From an uncultured Pirellula sp. (GTDB taxonomy: Bacteria; Planctomycetota; Planctomycetia; Pirellulales; Pirellulaceae), in NCBI GenBank assembly GCA_903837255.1, contig CAILTZ010000724.1:1-12673 (forward strand): DNA of 12,673 nucleotides, read 5' to 3'. The translations under genes and the position numbers were made by a program. The notes beneath the pieces were generated by a model, which worked only from the letters and a program-made list of their open reading frames with translations, was not told where the DNA came from and did not search any database. Positions 1 to 7,382 of this stretch are shown here, one piece after another (within the stretch, counting starts at the first letter, position 1; each line of letters begins with the position of its first letter).

Positions 1-1120
1 AGAGTCCGTGGTAGAGACCACCGCATTCAAGTTCGACGTCGGACGCATCCCCAAGCAGCTCGCAAAGCCGCCGCACGGAACGCTCCATCCAGGGCTCTTG
101 GAGTTGCTCTGGCTCGAGCGCGTAAGAGAGGAATTCCAAGGTGTGTCCGGTGGTGGAGATCCGGGTGCTCAAATCAGCGCTAGTGCCGGGCCGGATGGTG
201 TAGTTGGCGGAAAAAGTTCCGTCTGAGTTTTGGTACTTCCTGATCGTCTCGACGGCTCGATCTACGGTTTGTTTAGCAGCTAGCCAACCACCTTTAAGTG
301 GCATGCCTCGATTCTTCCAGTATCGAACGGTGTGGGCCAAGCCCATCAATCGATGCATCCCCCCGCAGGGGCTTTCGGCCAAGTCTTGTTTGGCCTCGAA
401 TTCCGCCAGCGATTCCAGGGTCCATTGGTTGCCGTCAGCAGCCGTCCATATAAAGTCGTTGGGGAACAGGTTGGTCAGAGCGATCAAGGTCCAACTGTAT
501 TCTCGGTAGGGATTGTTAGGGATCTGGAATTGAGCCGATCGCCCCCAATCCTCGATCGTGAGCGTTTGATCGTCGATGCGAATCGGCGTGCTCAAGGGCA
601 AGGAGGCTTGGGAAAGATATCCCAGAAACTGATCGACATGCCCTTGGCCGACAAAGCTTCCGGCTTCGACGTAAGCTTGGACGCTAGGCCGATTGGTGCT
701 GGCAAGTACCGGTCCGGTGGAAAGTTCCCAACCTCGCATCTGGCCACCTTGGAAGAGATACTCAAGCGCCGGGACGTTCTGGCCATCGGCTTGGAGTTTG
801 AGTTCGTTTCCATAAGCCACTGCACCATGGGCGACTTGCCAAGCTGCGTTGCGTTCGACCGTGAGAATACGCTTGTCGCGATTGAACTCGAGCGTTCGGT
901 CGATGATCGCAACGAGCGATTCGCTAGAGTTGCTCGGCGCAGTGATCGCAGTCTGGTTGGCCGCAGCGGCTTGCGAATCGGTTTTGGTCTGGCATCCGCT
1001 GTGCACGGTGCACCCGAGGATCATCGCGGCGAAGGCCAAGCGATGCCGATGGCGATGAGGATAACGATGCCGGGCAACGTAGAATTCTTGAGCAGGGATC
1101 GGCCGTAGGGACATGAACAT
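1..1120 (-). CDS. Putative secreted lipoprotein with alpha-toroid-like repeats (3' end missing)
   Basis: The frame is open on the minus strand from ATG at 1120 to the left edge, giving about 373 residues without a stop, so the C-terminus lies outside. The N-terminus is His/Arg-rich (about residues 14-28), followed by a short hydrophobic stretch (LAFAAMILGC) that could be a weak lipoprotein signal. The later part has repeat-like signatures (GGMHRLMGLAH, YQNSDGTFS, TTGHTLEFLSYAL) that recall the alpha/alpha toroids of the terpene cyclase/prenyltransferase type. I know similar planctomycete proteins that carry an implausible GTPase-activating-protein name; I do not endorse that function. The start overlaps the stop of the upstream phosphatase gene (TAATG), with no Shine-Dalgarno, so translation is probably by re-initiation. 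A second in-frame ATG lies at 1114. Function unknown; the reading frame itself is well supported. Confidence 0.75.
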   Translation of the reverse strand, partial: MFMSLRPIPAQEFYVARHRYPHRHRHRLAFAAMILGCTVHSGCQTKTDSQAAAANQTAITAPSNSSESLVAIIDRTLEFNRDKRILTVERNAAWQVAHGAVAYGNELKLQADGQNVPALEYLFQGGQMRGWELSTGPVLASTNRPSVQAYVEAGSFVGQGHVDQFLGYLSQASLPLSTPIRIDDQTLTIEDWGRSAQFQIPNNPYREYSWTLIALTNLFPNDFIWTAADGNQWTLESLAEFEAKQDLAESPCGGMHRLMGLAHTVRYWKNRGMPLKGGWLAAKQTVDRAVETIRKYQNSDGTFSANYTIRPGTSADLSTRISTTGHTLEFLSYALEPEQLQEPWMERSVRRLCELLGDASDVELECGGLYHGL

Positions 1121-2142
1121 TAGGCTGGCGAGGAGCCGAGTTGTTTTGCGTTGGAGTAGATCTGGATCGGGACGATCATGCCGTAGCGTTTATAGATTTG
1201 GTGCAACCGAGGGGGATCGATTGGGTTGGCATCGATTTGTCGAATGCAGATTCGGACGACTTGTTTGGGGTACTTCGAGGCGATCTTGGCGTACATTTCG
1301 GGATCTTTTTCCCCGCTGTCGCCGACCAATACAAAGTGGCGATGGGGCATGCGTTTGACCATATTATTGATCACGCCGAACTTGCTTTTTCGGCGGATGA
1401 TCAACCACTTTTTGATCAGTTCGTCCCGGAGTCGGAACCATTTGAGGTGCATGCTTCCGATCGGAAAATCCGAGGTATGTAGGAAATCCTGGAGCGAATC
1501 GTAGATTTGCCAAGGGCTACTGCTGACGTAGTGGAACATCGCACCTCGGGATGCCCATTCCTGGTAGATCTCGGCCATGCCTTCGATGGCGATGAAGGGT
1601 TCGGCGAACGTTCTGCGGAGCATTTTTCGGCGGCTGCAAACGTCGGTGTACTTGATGGTGTCATCGATATCGGTGATGACACTCACGCCGGTATCGCCTG
1701 CCAAGAGAACCGGGCTAGCGATGGGACGGATTCCGTTGTCCCAACGGATCACGCACTGGCCATTTGGATCGAGATGTCCGCGTGGCAGATCGAGTCGGCA
1801 TTGAAACAATCCGCTGGATTTGGATTTGCGAGGCAGAACGTACATCTGATTGCCGATCGACACATGGATCCGTTCTCGTGCCAACGGACTCACGAGAAAT
1901 CCGTGGATCCGATCGTGAAACAACGAGCTCTTGGATGTCGAATCATCGATCTGTAGCGCACGGATCAGCCCCTTGAGCATCCAACGCTTGGCCAGCGAAG
2001 GCGCATTGTTTTGGCAGATGCGACCTTGGACCTGAATACGCCACAGAGAACCGCGGTCGACCGGGTAAGCGATCGTCGGGTAGAGTTGGACTTCGGTTTG
2101 GGATTCAAGGGAGGAATTTTCCCAGGATCGGCTGGCATCCAA
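1120..2142 (-). CDS. App1-like HAD-superfamily phosphatase (DUF2183 family)
   Basis: Likely phosphatase of the App1 family, whose yeast member is a phosphatidate phosphatase; the substrate here is unknown. The C-terminal half has the family hallmarks in order: the HAD motif I DIDDT (nucleophile and acid/base Asp), YVSSSPWQ, FPIGSMHL, KFGVI and VGDSGEKDPEMYA with the metal-binding Asp, then the RICIRQ strand. The N-terminal half (VQLYPTIAYP onward) resembles the beta-rich domain that precedes the catalytic domain in bacterial members. No ATG is available upstream of the conserved part. I chose TTG at 2142, which has GAGAG about ten bases upstream and gives 340 residues. The frame is open to another TTG at 2262, which would overlap the preceding gene by 56 bases. 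The stop TAA shares a base with the next gene's ATG, suggesting translational coupling. Family call firm; start uncertain. Confidence 0.85.
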   Translation of the reverse strand: MDASRSWENSSLESQTEVQLYPTIAYPVDRGSLWRIQVQGRICQNNAPSLAKRWMLKGLIRALQIDDSTSKSSLFHDRIHGFLVSPLARERIHVSIGNQMYVLPRKSKSSGLFQCRLDLPRGHLDPNGQCVIRWDNGIRPIASPVLLAGDTGVSVITDIDDTIKYTDVCSRRKMLRRTFAEPFIAIEGMAEIYQEWASRGAMFHYVSSSPWQIYDSLQDFLHTSDFPIGSMHLKWFRLRDELIKKWLIIRRKSKFGVINNMVKRMPHRHFVLVGDSGEKDPEMYAKIASKYPKQVVRICIRQIDANPIDPPRLHQIYKRYGMIVPIQIYSNAKQLGSSPA

Positions 2143-2206
2143 TGGCGAGTGTCTCTCGGGGCTAGTATCTAAGTGGGGTCTAGGCTGGTCTTGACCAGAC
2201 GTTTCA

Positions 2207-3271
2207 TCAGCCCAATTGTACTTGGCAACGGTCCTTGATCGAACGCAAAATCGCTTCGGCAATCAACATGTCCTTGAGAGCTTCGTCGGCATTGAGCGGA
2301 TTGAATCGGTTATCCGGAAAAACGGGTTTCCCCTGGATCGAGGCGGCGAAGGTTTCGAGTTGGTCGGCTCGCGTCCAGTAGTGATTTGTCGATGGAAACG
2401 CGGAGCTGAGGTTGGCGATTTGTCCACGGACTTGTCCACGGACTTTTAATTGCCCGGGGCCTTGGTAATTGAGGCTGACGGCTCCATGGGCAATCGTCCC
2501 TTGTGCAAACCCTAGGCTCCAGGTGACCGACTCGTCGACTTGGGCAAATCTCTGTGCGTCGGTCTTGGTCTCTTGGGCAATGACCCAAAGAGGATCCGAA
2601 GCGACCCCAAGTCGCTGGGTCCGAAGAACGTCGATCCCGGCCTGAAGTAGCGCACCGCCGCCACTGAGCGCGGGGTCTAATCGCCAAGAGTTTGGATTCT
2701 CGATCGATAGAGCATGGGAGGCCTCGATCGAGTGGATGTGGCCAAAGCAACCTAGGGGCAAAGGGAGCGGTGAGCTGGCAACGGCGATCGAGCGCGAGTG
2801 TTCGGCACATGCATCGATCATTGTTCGGCACTGGGCCGAGCTGACGGCCATCGGGGATTCGCACAAGACATGCTTGTGAGCCTGTGCGGCTCGCACCGCA
2901 AATTCGCAGTGCATTGCATTGGGTAATGCGATGTAGACGATATCGATCGACGCATCATCGGCTATCTTGTCAAAGGAGTCGTAGCTATAGATGTGGCGAC
3001 CAGCGATCCCACTTTTATCGGCATAAGCTCGGGCTTTGGCAGCGTCGCTAGAGACCAAGGCATTGATGCGGCACAAGGGGCTATCGGCGAGCCTGGAGAA
3101 CAAGGTTTGGGTGCTTTGCGACCCTAGGCCGACCAGGGCGACTCCAAGCGGCCGATCCGCGGTCGTAGACTCCGAAGCGGCCAGTGGGTTTTCCAGTGGG
3201 TTATTTTGCAGGACACCCACAGCGGCGGCCGCGGAAACGGTACAGAGAAACTCGCGTCTGGTGTTGGCCAT
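2207..3271 (-). CDS. TAT-exported Gfo/Idh/MocA (GFOR-like) protein, probably catalytically inactive
   Basis: The 354-residue protein starts with a twin-arginine signal (TRREFL, then an Ala-rich core), so export is expected. A Rossmann NAD(P)-binding motif follows (VALVGLGS, about residues 44-51), then YIALPNAMH and the usual helix. The body resembles glucose-fructose oxidoreductase: WRLDPALSGGG and a C-terminal NADEALKDMLIAEAI. Three expected active-site features are changed. The EKP motif reads ESP (Ser139 for the catalytic Lys). The DxGIY segment reads QAGID (Asp214 for the Tyr, Gln210 for the Asp). The stretch after MIDAC that normally carries the YR..(H)Y.P segment is about 14 residues shorter. 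Dinucleotide binding looks kept, normal oxidoreductase chemistry does not. ATG at 3271 lies about 38 bases downstream of a predicted start point. The App1 phosphatase gene follows. Family call firm; inactivity is inferred. Confidence 0.88.
   Translation of the reverse strand: MANTRREFLCTVSAAAAVGVLQNNPLENPLAASESTTADRPLGVALVGLGSQSTQTLFSRLADSPLCRINALVSSDAAKARAYADKSGIAGRHIYSYDSFDKIADDASIDIVYIALPNAMHCEFAVRAAQAHKHVLCESPMAVSSAQCRTMIDACAEHSRSIAVASSPLPLPLGCFGHIHSIEASHALSIENPNSWRLDPALSGGGALLQAGIDVLRTQRLGVASDPLWVIAQETKTDAQRFAQVDESVTWSLGFAQGTIAHGAVSLNYQGPGQLKVRGQVRGQIANLSSAFPSTNHYWTRADQLETFAASIQGKPVFPDNRFNPLNADEALKDMLIAEAILRSIKDRCQVQLG
2420..2443. repeat. 12-bp tandem duplication (two copies) inside the GFOR-like gene
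   Basis: The 12-mer ttgtccacggac occurs twice back to back. In the minus-strand frame it encodes VRGQ-VRGQ (about residues 277-284). It keeps frame and adds four residues between two beta-strand-like segments. It looks like a simple slippage duplication. Confidence 0.8.
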
Positions 3272-3315
3272 GTCGATTTGCTTTCGGATGCGGATAGCGG
3301 ATAGTTGAATCGGTC

Positions 3316-3321
3316 ATTATA
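3316..3321 (-). promoter_or_regulatory. Candidate -10 box (TATAAT) for the GFOR-like gene
   Basis: Read on the minus strand, the 80-base gap upstream of the ATG at 3271 contains a perfect TATAAT about 45 bases before the start. No convincing -35 hexamer is present at 16-18 bases (only accagg). A start point near 3309 would leave a leader of roughly 38 bases. The leader contains three close copies of CGGAT (plus strand 3285-3302). No terminator for the preceding gene is visible in the same gap, so read-through is also possible. Confidence 0.45.
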
Positions 3322-3351
3322 CCCCAAACGCTCGACGGCCTGGTCGGAAAC

Positions 3352-4551
3352 TTACTCGGCGGGCTTGTGCGTTCCGAGGGTTGGTTCTGCAAGGGCCGCT
3401 GGGCCACCAGCCCCAATTTGGGAATTCTGGAGTTGGGAATCCTTGGGGGGTTCACCGCCGGTGGCTGGCTTGCCGTGCGGGGCGGCTTTCGGAGCGTTCA
3501 AAAGGACCGTCACTGCGCCTAGGATTCCCAGCAGAAGGGAGCCGGAGAACATCAGATTCATGCTCTCAAATTTTCCTATTTCAATGATGCTGCCGATGGT
3601 GTTGATCACCGGTGCAAAACCAAACACCAGTGGCATCACAAAGATCGGTTTGCCTCCGTAGGTAAAGGCCAGGATGATTCCCAAGGCCCCCAGCGCTCCA
3701 CATGTGCCTGCCAAGATCGAACCGATCATGCCCCAGCCTGTGTAACCACTCGATTCGTGCATGGCTGTTGATTCCAGCAAGACGATTGGCATCATCACGG
3801 CAATGACGAAATAAGCGATCCCGACGCAGCAGAAAGGACGCAGCCTCGATCCACCCATCTTCGATTGCCCGATGTGCAAAAAGGGTCCGTAAGCCCCCCA
3901 GCATACGACGGCCAACGCGATCGATAATCCAATCGCCAGCCAGTTCTGGGCCACTGCCTTCTCCTTGACTTTCACTTCCGGGGTAGCGGATGCCGAAGCA
4001 TCCGATTCTGAATCGGCCAGTTGCACCTTGTCGGCACTCGCCTTGGACTTGCCAGTATTTGGCGCAGGTCGGTTGAGGAAGACCCCGACCATTCCCAAGG
4101 CCACCATCAACATACCCAGGAGAAACATTGGCTTGATCTGCTTGAACGATTTATTCAAGTAAGAGGTCAAGAGCGTATTGACCACGGGTGCACCACCGAA
4201 AACGATCGGCATGACAATGATGGCTGGGGCTTTGAATGCCAGTGCCAGAGTAACGCCCAGTGCGCCTAGCGCACCGACGGCTCCGGCAAACAGAGACATC
4301 ATGGTTCCGCTAAAGGACCAGTATCCGGTTTCGCGTTTGCGGTTGAGCAAGGCCACAGGAACAAGGACCGCGATCAGAAAGTAGGCCAGTCCCACTCCCA
4401 CGAAGGCACGAAGTGATATTCCGATCTCCCCTTGGAAGGTGTCCTCCTTGAGGTTCATCCAGCTGGTCCCTTTTCGAAGCACGATACCGTAGATACCCCA
4501 AAAAAAGGCTGTCATCGCCGTGGCGATCAGGACATAGGGGAGTTTGAGCAT
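3352..4551 (-). CDS. Ten-helix DMT-superfamily-like membrane transporter
   Basis: The 399-residue protein is very hydrophobic, with ten predicted membrane segments arranged as two halves of five (about residues 5-160 and 203-352). The halves are clearly homologous: WGIYG pairs with WGAYG, GLAYFLIAVLVP with GIAYFVIAVMMP, and GALGALG...VMPIVFGGAPVVNT with GALGALG...VMPLVFGFAPVINT. Five helices per half implies inverted topology, as in drug/metabolite (EamA-like) and sugar transporters of that fold. A charged Ser/Asp/Lys-rich linker of about 40 residues joins the halves, and a soluble Pro/Ala/Gly-rich tail of about 45 residues ends the protein. Substrate unknown. It lies 70 bases downstream of nadA on the same strand with no terminator seen between, so it may be co-transcribed. 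The ATG at 4551 has only a weak AAGAG upstream. Confidence 0.82.
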   Translation of the reverse strand: MLKLPYVLIATAMTAFFWGIYGIVLRKGTSWMNLKEDTFQGEIGISLRAFVGVGLAYFLIAVLVPVALLNRKRETGYWSFSGTMMSLFAGAVGALGALGVTLALAFKAPAIIVMPIVFGGAPVVNTLLTSYLNKSFKQIKPMFLLGMLMVALGMVGVFLNRPAPNTGKSKASADKVQLADSESDASASATPEVKVKEKAVAQNWLAIGLSIALAVVCWGAYGPFLHIGQSKMGGSRLRPFCCVGIAYFVIAVMMPIVLLESTAMHESSGYTGWGMIGSILAGTCGALGALGIILAFTYGGKPIFVMPLVFGFAPVINTIGSIIEIGKFESMNLMFSGSLLLGILGAVTVLLNAPKAAPHGKPATGGEPPKDSQLQNSQIGAGGPAALAEPTLGTHKPAE

Positions 4552-4621
4552 CGTGGGTGACTCTTGTAGGGGATAGGGGTTGAAAGGGTGGGCTGACTGG
4601 CTATTGGATGTTACTTAGGTA

Positions 4622-5770
4622 TTACTTCACTGTGAGCATGCGTTCCAAAGCGATCAGCGACCAGCGGGCGACATCTTCCTTGACGTGGATCTGGTTGACG
4701 ATCGTACCTTGGACGATATTTTCGAGGCACCAGCACAAGTGAGCCAGATCGATTCGGTACATGGTAGCGCACATGCAGACCAAGGGGGAGAGGAAATGGA
4801 TTTCTTGTTCTGGATGTTGTTCTTTGAGGCGGTTGACCAAATGGAGTTCGGTCCCGATGGCCCATTTGGTTCCGGGGGGAGCTTTCTTGACCGTCTCGAT
4901 GATCTTGCTGGTCGAGCCCGAGATGTCGGCGATGTCGTTGACCTCTTGGGGGCACTCGGGATGGACCAAGATCTTGATGCCGGGAATCTTTTGGCGGAAT
5001 TGCTCTACATGGACGGCTTGGAACATTTGGTGGACTGAGCAGTGGCCCTTCCAAAGGATGACTTTTGAGTCCTGGATTGACTCTCTGGAGTGGCCGCCGA
5101 GTTCTTCTTCGTGCGGATTCCATACGGGCATTTGGGGGTTGGTGATTCCCATCGCGAGGGCTGTGTTTCGTCCCAGGTGTTGGTCGGGGAAGAAGAAGAC
5201 CCGTTTGCGCTGGGCGAATGACCAATTCAAGACCGCTTTGGCATTGCTGCTCGTGCACACGATGCCGCCGTGTTTACCGCAGAAGGCTTTGAGGCTCGCG
5301 GCGCTGTTGATGTAGGTCACCGGTGTTAGATCGGTCGTGTCGATGACTTCGGAGAGTTGCTCCCAAGCCGATTCGACTTGTCGGATGGCGGCCATGTCGG
5401 CCATCGAGCAGCCTGCGGCCATATCCGGTAGGACGACTGCGACTCTTTGGTTGTTTCTCTGAGCGAGTTTCTCGGGTCGGTTAGCCAGGATATCGGCCGT
5501 CTCGGCCATGAAGTGCACACCGCAGAAAACGATGTAACGGCAATCGGGGCTTTCGGCCGCAAGTTTGCTCAGTTGATAGGAATCCCCGGTCAGGTCCGCA
5601 TGGACGATGACCTCGTCCTGTTGGTAGTGATGGCCTAGGATCAGCAAGCTCTTGCCCAGAGCCTGTTTGGCTTGAGCGATCCGCTGGCAAAGCGTGTCGT
5701 TTCCGAGTTCCCGGTAAGGAGCAAAGGGTTTTGGGGAATCGAGGGTCGCGGTGGTCATGATCATTCCCAT
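4622..5770 (-). CDS. nadA: Quinolinate synthase NadA
   Basis: NadA condenses iminoaspartate with dihydroxyacetone phosphate to quinolinate in de novo NAD synthesis, using an oxygen-sensitive 4Fe-4S cluster. The 382-residue protein shows the family signatures in order: GHHYQ (about 46-50), DLTGDSYQLS, FCGVHFMAETADIL, PDMAAGCSMAD, TYINSAASLKAFCG, CTSSNA, FFPDQHLGRNTA, WKGHCSVHQMF, HPECP, GTELHLVNRL and CMCATMYR. The cluster ligands are most likely Cys121, Cys243 and Cys334. The gene starts only 9 bases after the accD stop, which points to one mRNA. Three in-frame ATGs are near the start (5770, 5764, 5758); the first is used here and the third has GGGA at a plausible distance. The usual partner nadB is not in this window. 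Identification is firm. Confidence 0.97.
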   Translation of the reverse strand: MGMIMTTATLDSPKPFAPYRELGNDTLCQRIAQAKQALGKSLLILGHHYQQDEVIVHADLTGDSYQLSKLAAESPDCRYIVFCGVHFMAETADILANRPEKLAQRNNQRVAVVLPDMAAGCSMADMAAIRQVESAWEQLSEVIDTTDLTPVTYINSAASLKAFCGKHGGIVCTSSNAKAVLNWSFAQRKRVFFFPDQHLGRNTALAMGITNPQMPVWNPHEEELGGHSRESIQDSKVILWKGHCSVHQMFQAVHVEQFRQKIPGIKILVHPECPQEVNDIADISGSTSKIIETVKKAPPGTKWAIGTELHLVNRLKEQHPEQEIHFLSPLVCMCATMYRIDLAHLCWCLENIVQGTIVNQIHVKEDVARWSLIALERMLTVK

Positions 5771-5779
5771 AGCACAAGG

Positions 5780-6637
5780 CTATTGTTTACCGCAGTAATC
5801 GATAGTTGCTGCGATTTCGGTTTTGAGGCGGAAGCGTTCGACGATGCGATCGATGTAGCCGTGCTGAAGCAAAAATTCGCTAGTTTGGAAGCCTTCGGGA
5901 AGCTCGATTTTGATCGTGGCTTTGATGGTTCGTGGGCCAGCAAATCCGATCAAGGCTTTGGGTTCGGCGAAGACCAAATCGCCTAAGCTTGCGAAACTCG
6001 CAGCCACACCACCCATGGTGGGGTTGGTCAGGACGCTGATGTAAAAGCCCCCCGAGGCATGGTAGCGAGCAAGCGCCCCGGAGACCTTGGCCATCTGCAT
6101 GAGCGAGAGGATGCCTTCGTGCATCCGGGCCCCGCCACCTGAGCCGCTGACGATGATCAGCGGTAGGTGATCTTCGGTGGCCCGTTCGATCAGGCGTGTG
6201 AGCCTCTCGCCGACGACCGATCCCATGCTACCCATGATGAAGGCAGAGTCGGTCACGGCGATCGCCACACGGCGAGCTCGGATCATCCCGGTCCCGCACA
6301 ATGCGGCATCCGTCAGGCCCGTTCGGGCTTGTTCGGCCACGAGGCGATCTGCATAAGTCTTTTTGTCGGAGAAACGCAGTGGGTCGGTCGGCAGAATGTG
6401 TTCGTCTTGGGCTTCAAAGGTCCCATCGTCCAGGAGTTGTGCCATACGTTCTCTGGCCGAGACGTAGTTGTGGTATCGGCACTTGGGGCAAACGCTCAGG
6501 TTCTTCTCGAGCTCTTTGCGGTAGATCGACTCCCCGCAACCCGGGCAGCGGACCCAGAGTCCTTCGGGGATCCCTCGCTTGTTGGGGCTCGATCCCCCGA
6601 GTTCGATTTCGGAGCTTGAGGTGTCTGCGATGGCCAT
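5780..6637 (-). CDS. accD: Acetyl-CoA carboxylase carboxyltransferase subunit beta AccD
   Basis: AccD and AccA together form the carboxyltransferase that moves CO2 from biotin to acetyl-CoA, giving malonyl-CoA for fatty-acid synthesis in the cytoplasm. The 285-residue protein has the N-terminal zinc ribbon (Cys31, Cys34, Cys50, Cys53 in CPGC and CPKC) followed by the crotonase-like fold: GSMGSVVGE, the oxyanion segment [40 protein letters not shown] and [12 protein letters not shown]. Length fits the family (about 300). ATG at 6637 is preceded by a C-rich stretch with no Shine-Dalgarno. accA is not in this window. nadA follows after 9 bases. Upstream lie a candidate promoter and a leader hairpin. 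Identification is firm. Confidence 0.97.
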   Translation of the reverse strand: MAIADTSSSEIELGGSSPNKRGIPEGLWVRCPGCGESIYRKELEKNLSVCPKCRYHNYVSARERMAQLLDDGTFEAQDEHILPTDPLRFSDKKTYADRLVAEQARTGLTDAALCGTGMIRARRVAIAVTDSAFIMGSMGSVVGERLTRLIERATEDHLPLIIVSGSGGGARMHEGILSLMQMAKVSGALARYHASGGFYISVLTNPTMGGVAASFASLGDLVFAEPKALIGFAGPRTIKATIKIELPEGFQTSEFLLQHGYIDRIVERFRLKTEIAATIDYCGKQ

Positions 6638-6682
6638 GCGGGGGGAAATGTGCGAATCGGGAACCGTAATTGGGAAACTGTA

Positions 6683-6704
6683 GTGCTCTCGCCACAGGGA
6701 GCAC
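6683..6704 (-). other. Hairpin in the accD leader
   Basis: A perfect 6-bp inverted repeat (GTGCTC / GAGCAC) with a 10-base loop lies just downstream of the predicted accD promoter. It would fold at the very 5' end of the leader mRNA. No T-tract follows in the transcribed direction, so it is not an obvious terminator. It could affect mRNA stability or translation, or be an operator; nothing in the sequence decides. Confidence 0.45.
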
Positions 6705-6714
6705 AGGGCCCATA

Positions 6715-6743
6715 GTTTTAGCGGGATTCCGCCGCCTGGGCAA
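6715..6743 (-). promoter_or_regulatory. Candidate sigma-70-like promoter for accD-nadA
   Basis: On the minus strand TTGCCC (6743-6738) and TAAAAC (6720-6715) are separated by exactly 17 bases. Each matches the consensus at four of six positions. Transcription would start near 6708 and give a leader of about 70 bases. The element lies in the 143-base gap after the preceding gene, which supports separate control of accD. Both boxes are imperfect. Confidence 0.35.
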
Positions 6744-6780
6744 TTGAAACTAGCCTACTGTCGGGGCATTCGTCCGGTAT

Positions 6781-7362
6781 CTAGACCGTGAGTTTGACCG
6801 CTTCGCTGGCAGAGTCGATCAGTTCCCAAGTCCCGGTGTCGCACTCGGACTTCCAGAAATCGTCGAAGGTCGAGCATTTTAGCTGGGTGGCTATGAGCGT
6901 TGCGAGGGGTTCGGGGATCACCACCGCGATGACCTCGCCGGCATGTTTTTTCTTAAGTTTTTGGAGTTGTTTGCTCACCCTCTGCTGGGCCTGGGCCAAT
7001 GTTTCGCCTTCGGGTGGGTTGAACAGGTTCGGGTTGTCCTGGACTTGGCGATAGAGTTTGGGTTGTTGGCGTTTGATTTCCTCGATGCATTTGCCTTCCC
7101 AAAGACCATGATCGAGATTTCGGAGCCATTCGCAAATTTTCCATTTGCAGTTGGCTTTTTCCGCGAGAATCTTGGCCGTATCGACGGCTGATTCGCAAGG
7201 ACCGCAGTAGATCATCGCGATGGGGAACTTAGCGATCTGATCGACCGCTAGGAGAACTTGCTGTTTACCTACCTCGGACAAGGGTATGTCTAAAGCACCC
7301 TTCATCCGCTCTTGTTCGTCCAAGGCAGTAGCACCGGGACGGACGACCAACATTTGGCTCAT
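6781..7362 (-). CDS. Histidine-phosphatase-fold (phosphoglycerate-mutase-like) protein lacking catalytic residues
   Basis: The 193-residue protein aligns by eye with the histidine phosphatase (PGM/cobC-like) family: LVVRPGAT at the place of the RHGET motif, ERMKGALDIPLSEVGKQQV for the R.QG..D.PLT..G..QA segment, DTAKILAE, HGLWEGK, PPEGET and a C-terminal VVIPEPLATLIA strand. The catalytic set is gone. The phosphorylated His is Pro9 (RPG), the Arg of SPLxRAxxTA is Ser58, the proton-donor Glu is Asn82 by alignment, and the second His (VSHG) is Pro150 (VIPE). The fold-defining residues remain, so a binding or scaffold role is more likely than phosphatase activity. The ATG at 7362 is chosen because GGAG lies nine bases upstream; the open frame extends to 7527 but only into the shadow of rpe. 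It starts 20 bases after the rpe stop, so the two are probably co-transcribed. Confidence 0.82.
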   Translation of the reverse strand: MSQMLVVRPGATALDEQERMKGALDIPLSEVGKQQVLLAVDQIAKFPIAMIYCGPCESAVDTAKILAEKANCKWKICEWLRNLDHGLWEGKCIEEIKRQQPKLYRQVQDNPNLFNPPEGETLAQAQQRVSKQLQKLKKKHAGEVIAVVIPEPLATLIATQLKCSTFDDFWKSECDTGTWELIDSASEAVKLTV

Positions 7363-7382
7363 ACAAAAAAACTCCAAGAAGA

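Noticed and set aside
332..1108. Long plus-strand open frame opposite the left-edge lipoprotein gene
   Set aside because: The minus-strand frame is open over the full region with sensible protein motifs and couples to its neighbour. The plus-strand frame has no recognisable motif or ribosome binding site.
2169..2207. ATG overlapping the stop of the GFOR-like gene (TGATG) as a coupled start
   Set aside because: It reads only 12 codons before TAG and is not in the App1 frame. A leader peptide is possible but unsupported.
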